Shown here one piece after another: positions 57,396 to 64,000 of a stretch of DNA of 64,000 nucleotides. The position numbers and the translations under genes were made by a program. The notes below the pieces were generated by a model. It was given only the letters and a program-made list of their open reading frames with translations, was not told the DNA's origin and made no database searches. The stretch is from Termitomyces sp. T153 (Eukaryota; Basidiomycota; Agaricomycetes; Agaricales; Lyophyllaceae): positions 248,001-312,000 of the forward strand of contig JACKQL020000052.1 of NCBI GenBank assembly GCA_018296165.2, read 5' to 3'. Position 1 is the stretch's first letter. Each line of letters opens with the position of its first letter.

Positions 57396-60300
57396 ATGTT
57401 CGGCGATTGTGAGTTGCATATTTGGTGACTCATTCTGACCTACATGTAATGGATCATAGATGTTGAACACTCCAGTAATCCTGTAGTCCCTGTTACTCCT
57501 GCCCCTGGGGTGCCTCAGTTGCAATATGAAGGGTTTGAGCCTTCAGCGTACGAACCTGGTAACCCTCACACAGGACTCGAAGAGGGATACTCGGTATGCA
57601 AGTATAACTATCCTAGAATCACTTGACGACTGAACTCTAGTCTCACAGGTAGGTAACCTTGATTCAGGTACCCTGGATGCACCCATATTTGATATCGGAC
57701 GCGTCCAATATGACTTTCCCGCTCCTCTTATCGCATGCGTTGTGTCGTCGGACACGCTAGCTATGGGCTTCTCTTCCAATCTACTCGTTCTCATTGAACT
57801 GTCGCACGCGGACCAGGTCATCAAAATCAGGATTCCACGAAAGCCAACAGAGATGACATTGTACAAAATGTTCATGGATCCATCCGGACGACACATCGTG
57901 ATTACATCCATTCAAGGAGAGAACTGGTATCTTTACCGCAGCTGGAAGGAGCCTAGACGATTGAAAGGGTTCAAAATGGTCATCGAGAGCATTGCATGGA
58001 ACAGGCCCGCGTTGTTGTCTGCGTCACATTCGACATCCACGCGGGAAATCCTCATAGGAGGTAGAAATGGCACCATATACGAAGCGGTATTAGACGCTGA
58101 GGAAGATTTCTTCAAATCTCTGGAACGATACCTACAGGCTGTTTTTTCGCTACCAGAACGTCACCCAATCACTGGCATTAAATTCGATTTTTTCCCTCCA
58201 ACGGACCCGAAAAAGGTACTGGTTATTGTTACCACAGCCTCTCGGATCTATCAGTTTGTTGGTGCCCCTGACAGAAAATCTGACGATGGTGGCCGTGTTT
58301 TCTCTGGACTTTTTTCTATGTACAGGGAGACTGTACCGAGTGAGTATTGACCAACAGAATAACGAATAGCTCTAAAACTGCTTATAGAGATTCTTGAACT
58401 TCCTGGGAATATTCAACAATCAGAACTTCGTTTCTATACCCCTAATCCTGACCAGGTTGTATCTCTGCCAAAGACTATGGCGTGGATGACAGGTTTGTAT
58501 TCCACTCCATATGCTTTTCCCACTCAAATGAAGTGTTGATTCACCAGGACCTGGTATATACCATGGTATCCTGAACTTCGAATCCAATTCTGAGGACTTT
58601 ATCGATGCTGCGGAATTACTGCCATATCCATCTCTAGTGCCCAAAACTGACCCAGAGATTCCTTACTCTATCGCTCTGACGGAATTTCATCACATACTTC
58701 TGTATCAAGATAGAATAGCAGCCATTTGCTGTCTCGATGATCAGCTCAAGTACGAAGAGTCCCTCCCACTGGTGAGCCAGAACTTATATCACCTGCAATG
58801 CCTTGATAATGAATCCTGCCAATGTAGAGGCCTGGGGAACAAGTTCGAGGCGTTACTTCTGATCCTGTGCGCAGGACTTACTGGATTTATACGGACCAAT
58901 CTTTGTTTGAGCTGGTTGTCGGTAACGAAAATCGCGACGTTTGGAAGATATACCTCGAGAAACAGCAGTTTGAACTGGCCCTGGATTTTGCGAAAGTATG
59001 TCGTACTGAATTATTCCGCCTCGTGCTCTAGAATGAACGTTTTATCTAGACTGCCGCACAACGAGATCATGTACTTTCTGCTCAAGCAGATACATATTTT
59101 TCTGGTGGTCGCTACTTCCAGGCTGCACAATGCTACGCTCAGTGTTCCACTACGTTTGAAGAAGTCAGCCTTAAATTCCTCGATGCGGGTGAACGAGATG
59201 CCTTGAGATCGTATCTTATTTCGAGACTTGAACGAACACGCAAAGGGGTATGTCTAAGTATTATATCGGTTTCCTCCCTTCTTGAAACTTTCAGTCAAGG
59301 ATTTGACGCAAAGAATGATGTTAGCCACTTGGCTAGTAGAATTTTACCTGAGTAAATGCAATGAGCTGGATGATATTGTTGCCTCAGAGTCGCTTTCCGA
59401 TGATGTTGATAATCTTCGAACTGAACAAATCATTCTCGAGGATGACCTTCGACAGTTCTTTGATACATATAAGGTATGTGGCGACATTTTGATTTCTACC
59501 CATTCTGACCTATAGAAAACTCCACAGCACAATCTGGACCGGAACACAACTTACGAACTCATTCAGAGCCACGGAAGGACGGATATGTATCTGTATTATG
59601 CAAATGGTATCGGCGATTATCAGCGGGTCATTGAACATTGGATTCTTGAAGAAAATTGGCTCAAGGCGATCGAAGTCATCAGCCGTCAGGTGTGTTAACA
59701 TTAGTCTACATTTTTGATGTACTAAACTAATGTGTTCTCAGTCTGACCTTGAGCTGTACTACCGATTTGGTCCCGTTCTCATGCGAAGAGCTCCAAAGGA
59801 AACTGTTGACTCCTGGCTAAGGCAACCATCTCTTGATCCTTCACGTCTCATCCCTTCCATTCTCCAGCTTCAACAAACTCAACGCGATCCTTTAACTCCT
59901 AATCAGGCTATCCGATACCTCAATCATCTCGTTTTCGAGCAACACAACACCTCTGCAACAGTGCACAACCTCCTCATTACTTTCCATGTTTCTCCATCGC
60001 CTTCCGTATTTGATGGCAACATTGACGATGGTCCTCTTCTACGATTCCTACAAACAGCTCCCTGCGATCCAGTTACTGGAAAGCCTTATTATGACCTTGA
60101 CTACGCTTTGCGGCTCTGCAAGAACAATGGCCGGACGCAACCGTGTGTACACATTTACTCTAAAATGGGACTTTGGGAGAATTCTGTTGACATGGCCCTG
60201 GAGAAGGGAGACCTGGAGTTAGCCAAGATAAATGCTGACATGCCAGAAGAAGACAAGCCATTACAGAAAAAGTTATGGCTCAAGATCGCTCGCTATGTCG

Positions 60301-61258
60301 TGCAAGACAAGAAGGATATCAAAACGTACGTTGCCAGGATATCATTGAAGGATTTGTTTTGTGCGACGAATAATTCCTTAGGGCAATGCGTTTCCTTGAA
60401 AATACTGACTTGCTCAAAATTGAGGATATCCTGCCATTCTTCCCCGACTTTGTCGTTATTGACGATTTCAAAGAAGAGATTGCTCATGCCTTAGAGGGCT
60501 ACTCGAATCACATTGAGACGCTTAAGAGCGAGATGAACGAGGCTACACAAACTGCCGAATCTATCAAGCAGGACGTTGTCGCTTTGAAAAACCGCTTTGT
60601 GACCGTTGATGCTGGCGAACAGTGTTCTGTTTGCTCTCATCTGCTACTCAGCAGGCAATTTTATGTCTTTCCCTGCCGACATTCCTTCCACGCAGACTGT
60701 CTCGTTACCTTGGTATGTTTTTCCTACCATCAGTTACAATTTTCTAACCGAACTATGCACTTGATATTTCAGGTCAGAGAATACTTACCCGCTCCTGCTT
60801 TAAGGAAGATTATTACCCTCCAAAACAAACTGACCGCAAGCAAAACGACTTCAAACACTCAATCCATCGTCCTCCCCAGTCAATCCAGCGGACCCAATCC
60901 TTATCAAGCGCGCGCGCTTTTATCTGCTAACTTTGGTACAAGCCCCAATCCTTTGCAGAACGGGGCCAAGGCAGCAAACCTTCTCGGACGAGGTGTCCTT
61001 ACAGCTGGTGACCGCTTGCGTGATCTTATCGTACCTGATGCATTGACCGCACTCATCACCACACCGGCTTGGATGCCAGGAATGGGCGGTAGTCAGCGAC
61101 CCGTAACTGGTGTTGACTCCAGCGAGAAGACGGAAAAGTTGCGAGCAGAACTTGAGGACGTTCTTGCAAGTAGCTGTCCATTGTGCGAAAGTGTGGTTGC
61201 GGGATTGGATGTACCATTTGTAAAAGACGGGGAGGTCGATACAACGTGGGCATTGTAG
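57396..61258 (+). CDS. VPS18: Vps18/Pep3, RING subunit of HOPS and CORVET tethers
   Basis: Core subunit of the class C Vps complex for endosome and vacuole fusion. A four-codon first exon (MFGD) joins YVEHSSNPVVPVTPAPGV. N-terminal propeller: IGRVQYDFPAPLIACVVSSD, RIPRKPTEMTLYKMFMDPSG, REILIGGRNGTIYEAVLD, RYLQAVFSLPERHPITGIKF, WMTGPGIYHGILNF. The alpha-solenoid follows: FELVVGNENRDVWKIYLEKQ, DMYLYYANGIGDYQRVIEHW, YDLDYALRLCKNNGRTQPCV, HIYSKMGLWENSVDMALEKG. A coiled coil (NHIETLKSEMNEATQTAESI) leads to the C-terminal RING-H2: CSVCSHLLLSRQFYVFPCRH, FHADCL and, after a long insert, CPLCESVV. It ends DTTWAL. All expected parts are present; roughly nine introns. Confidence 0.93.
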
Positions 61259-61368
61259 TGTATTTTCGTCTCCATTTCAGATTTCATCACCATCAATTTG
61301 ACAACATGAATATTGATACAGTGGGATATACTCAAGTAATAGGACAAGGAGAAGGCCCAGAGACAGGG

Positions 61369-61870
61369 TCATCCATTGATCTTTTTCGTTCGTCCTATTC
61401 TGCGGCGTAGTCGAGCTGCCTTTCTTGCACCCATCTAAGGGATATTGAGCACGAGAATTATACCATAACGGAAAAGCCGACCTTTGCCTTGTCTTCTTCT
61501 AGTCTTTGCCGTTCTTCAGCTGCCTTCTTGCGCTCCTGAGTAATTTGCCGACGCCTTGACGATGTCAAAGAGAACATCGAGACTAGAAAAAGTACAAAAA
61601 ACTACCTCTGTATCTCGGCTTGTTTTTCTTCTTTGAGCTCTGACTCTAGCTTCTTGATAGCAAGGGCTTGTTGAGTTTTTCGCATACGATCATCCCAATT
61701 TTTTGTCTTTACGCCTGGAGGCAATCGTGACCGCCTATGGCGCGGAACGTCAGCGGGCATTGGGAAGGGCACAGCAGCACGTACACAGTCGCGGATTTTT
61801 GAGTCTTCCAAGACTTTCCAGAGACACGGCCATTGGACGAGGGAGCGAGGGAAACAGGTTGGGCGTCCAT
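61369..61870 (-). CDS. CGR1: rRNA-processing protein Cgr1
   Basis: Small nucleolar protein for 60S ribosome assembly (Cgr1 family, about 110 residues). Start MDAQPVSLAPSSNGRVSGKS, WKTQKSATV, then an intron to RSRLPPGVKTKNWDDRMRKT, QQALAIKKLESELKEEKQAE, RRRQITQERKKAAEERQRLE and the basic end ARKAARLRRRIGRTKKING. The order 'RVSGK-W', 'W-DRM-KT', long Lys/Glu/Arg helix and LRRR-GRTKKIN is diagnostic. Four exons; all joins in frame. Stop converges on that of VPS18 (110 bp). Confidence 0.9.
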
Positions 61871-62133
61871 TGAAGGAACGATATCTGATTACGTGATACA
61901 GCGACCGTTGCTACTCTAGGCGGTATTGTCGATGGTTTCGTCGAGGCCGTATTACCGCTGCTGCCGTCCTCGTTGCTGGGCCTGTCGGCGTTACCTGTGG
62001 TGATGGAATCAAGACTTATGTATAAGCGAATTATATAGGGATCATGATATTTGAAATGCAAAAATCAGAATCGGCTAGACTGAGTTGACAGGGGCGGTGG
62101 CTGCTCGCTGTTCTGCCCATTCACCTCGCCAGT

Positions 62134-64000
62134 ATGTTGGGCTCCTTGCATGCTCGGCCCAACGTCCTAGGCGGAGGTCACGCTATTTTCTCCGAAGAAG
62201 GTTCTCAACTTCAGTCCCCGACCACATCCGCCTTCAGTCGCTCTAACCGGGAACGCTTGAATGATCCCTTCGTCAGTATGCTAGACCTCGACGACGATCC
62301 TCGTCTGTCTGTCGCGTCTGATGTCTACGATAACGAGCAATCAGACGACGTTTCTCTTGATAATTCCTCCCATAGATTGGGCTATCTTGGCCCCAACCTA
62401 CGTTTCCACTCCCGCGCTCCTTGGGAAACAGATGACACGACACTCGATAATGATGAAGAACTCAGCTACAACTTCCTCACTTCATCCAAGAAGGCACTTG
62501 GTTTCTCCAGCAGTCCAAGAACAAGCAATGCTCGTAGGCCCAGCAGCGAGTCAACTCGTTCTCAGGCGAAATCCAAACAGTCCTTCGAGACGACATCGTC
62601 TCAACTATCCTACCCAAGAGGCGCCTTGTAGTACGTGTAACTCCTTTGTTTCTATCGCCATCCGTTAATCTTATGCACAGTGCCTTGGCTCAAGAAAGCT
62701 TCTCAACATCGTCACTGGGGATCCCCGCGGCTGCTGAAAAATCTGTTCGCTCCAAAACCCCTCTGAATCGTGTACGGCTGGACTCTACACACAATACTAC
62801 ACTCCCCCCTTCCCCTACCTGTGTCACTCACTCAAATCACATTCCTTTAACCAACTCATCCCGACATGAAGCTCAGGATGCCCAGTCCTCCGCATCTCAT
62901 TTTACACACGCGAATGACTTCCACCCCTACGCCAACCCTGACCTTGTTTGTCAACTGCTCGAAGAACACCCTCACTCGTCACCCAAACAAGGGATTCTTC
63001 GCAATGGTCCCATTGGAACTGTAACAGATTCCATAGCTTATAGCACTGTGTCTAAGACTAGATTCACATCAGTCCCTGCCTATCCTACGCTTTCAGAGAA
63101 TGCTCAAACACGCGCCTCCGCTATCCAATGCAGGGAAATCTTTTCACCCATATCGGTCGTCAATACCCCGCATCTTGATTCCAAACTTCCTTCCAATGAA
63201 GAATCTTTTTTCACGGACAGACAACCTGTTGTGGAAAGCCTCTCTGGGCGGACAGAGCAAGTAATTTGTACAAGCTTTTCGCTTATATCACTCGAGGAAG
63301 CTCGTGCACGAAAGCGGAGTACCACTTCTCAGCCAACTGTTGCACTTTCTCCACCTCCAAGTTCGACCCCCTTGTCAGTTATGTTTCATCCAGATTCTCA
63401 TAACGCGGATAGTAGGCGCTACGACCTAGAAGACGGTGATTTTAGTCCTTGTAGCCAAAGAGCTAGAGCCCGATCAGCAAGCGCTGGTGCTAAAGCCAAG
63501 GTTGCCTTCCAAAGTGTTGTGGGCAGTGGACAGTCAAAGCTCGAAGCTGACGTAGGACACGGAAAAACGTTGAAGCACAGGAAGAGTGGGTTTATGAGGT
63601 TGTTTAATGGTGGGCGTGGGCAGGACAAAGAAGAGAAGTCACCCCCTCCTCCAGTTCCATCATTGTCGGATGCCTATGCGGCCCTCTGCGCAGCTCAGGA
63701 AACACCAAAAGTAGCGGCACAATGTAATTTCATTCCAGGTCCATCACTGTCTCTGGAAGCATCTCTTTCATCACCAGAACAAACTCCATCTCCTACGGGT
63801 GTTCCAGCACTTGGGAGACTATCTCCAAACCCAAAGCGACCCATTCCATCCCTGTCAATCAATACACAATCGCACCTCACTCTTTCCGCGGTCAAGAATG
63901 AGGATTTTCAAATGCGTACAGCTCCATCCACGAAGGTTTCTTTGCCCCATTGGTCAGACAATCTCTCACCGCAGAGCGCCCCCGCAAATGTTTCCGATTT
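62134..64000 (+). CDS. Large Ser/Pro-rich protein, 5' part only
   Basis: Incomplete: still open at the window edge. Start MLGSLHARPNVLGGGHAIFS, joined by an intron at about 62632-62681 so that RGALY continues ALAQESFSTSSLG. At least 600 residues of low-complexity, probably disordered sequence rich in Ser, Pro, Thr and His, with acidic patches (SMLDLDDDPRLSVASD, ETDDTTLDNDEEL). A basic island RKSGFMRLFNGGRGQDKEEK precedes PPPPVPSLSDAYAAL, a possible SH3-binding stretch. Domains may follow outside the window. Family not recognised; signalling or cell-polarity scaffolds of fungi often look like this. Confidence 0.75.

Noticed and set aside
1..64000. Transposons, tRNA genes, rRNA, CRISPR arrays, secondary-metabolite cluster, viral sequence
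   Set aside because: I scanned for transposase or reverse-transcriptase motifs, terminal repeats, tRNA B-box patterns, regular spacer arrays and PKS/NRPS/terpene signatures and saw none. Tools could still find short or decayed cases.

Overview
The window looks like a gene-dense nuclear chromosome segment of a filamentous basidiomycete, probably an agaricomycete. Genes on both strands are split by many introns of about 45-60 bp with GT..AG ends. Intergenic gaps are short, and the products are typical of fungi: a KRE6/SKN1 beta-glucan protein, mitochondrial N-acetylglutamate synthase, the Yhm2 carrier, Rav1, Fsc1-like, Ima1-like and LCCL-domain proteins. No rRNA, tRNA, transposon, CRISPR array or virus was recognised. 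Exon structures were worked out by hand from reading-frame continuity and remembered family conservation, so single splice sites should be treated as models.

Layout, left to right. 0.3-6.3 kb: Ima1-like inner-nuclear-membrane protein (-), SNAPC1-like factor (+), SKN1/KRE6 (+). 6.4-12 kb: UBE2O-type giant E2 (-), then a decayed F-box-family gene. 12.3-24.5 kb: ARG2 (+), a doubtful small gene (-), carnitine carrier CRC1 (-), and the divergent pair Fsc1-like (-)/RAV1 (+) whose start codons lie only 48 bp apart. 24.6-36.2 kb: GDI1 (-), a protein with three Rap1-type Myb modules (-), a tandem pair of methylmalonate-semialdehyde dehydrogenase genes (+), LTP1 phosphatase (-), SH3BGR-like protein (+). 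37-43.3 kb: seipin (-), a conserved unknown (+), a lipocalin-like unknown (+), an LCCL membrane protein (+), a small zinc-finger-like gene (+). 43.3-52 kb: TRS85 (+), Mpv17/PMP22 protein (-), YHM2 carrier (-), then a 286-bp tandem repeat. 52-64 kb: long coiled-coil protein (-), SHB17-type phosphatase (-), VPS18 (+), CGR1 (-), and a Ser/Pro-rich protein (+) running off the edge.

Most genes are housekeeping and do not form an operon or a biosynthetic cluster. Five act in endomembrane or vacuolar traffic (RAV1, GDI1, TRS85, VPS18, Fsc1-like) and three concern mitochondrial metabolite transport or nitrogen/carbon metabolism (CRC1, YHM2, ARG2). I regard this as coincidence unless synteny shows otherwise.

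The most interesting signals are: the MMSDH tandem duplication, where copy 2 has lost its arginine-rich mitochondrial presequence, part of the two copies seems homogenised, and a fragment of the neighbouring LTP1 gene was copied along; a 7-nt microexon and GC-AG introns; the three-Myb protein; and local tandem duplications. I found no convincing wholly new multi-gene system.
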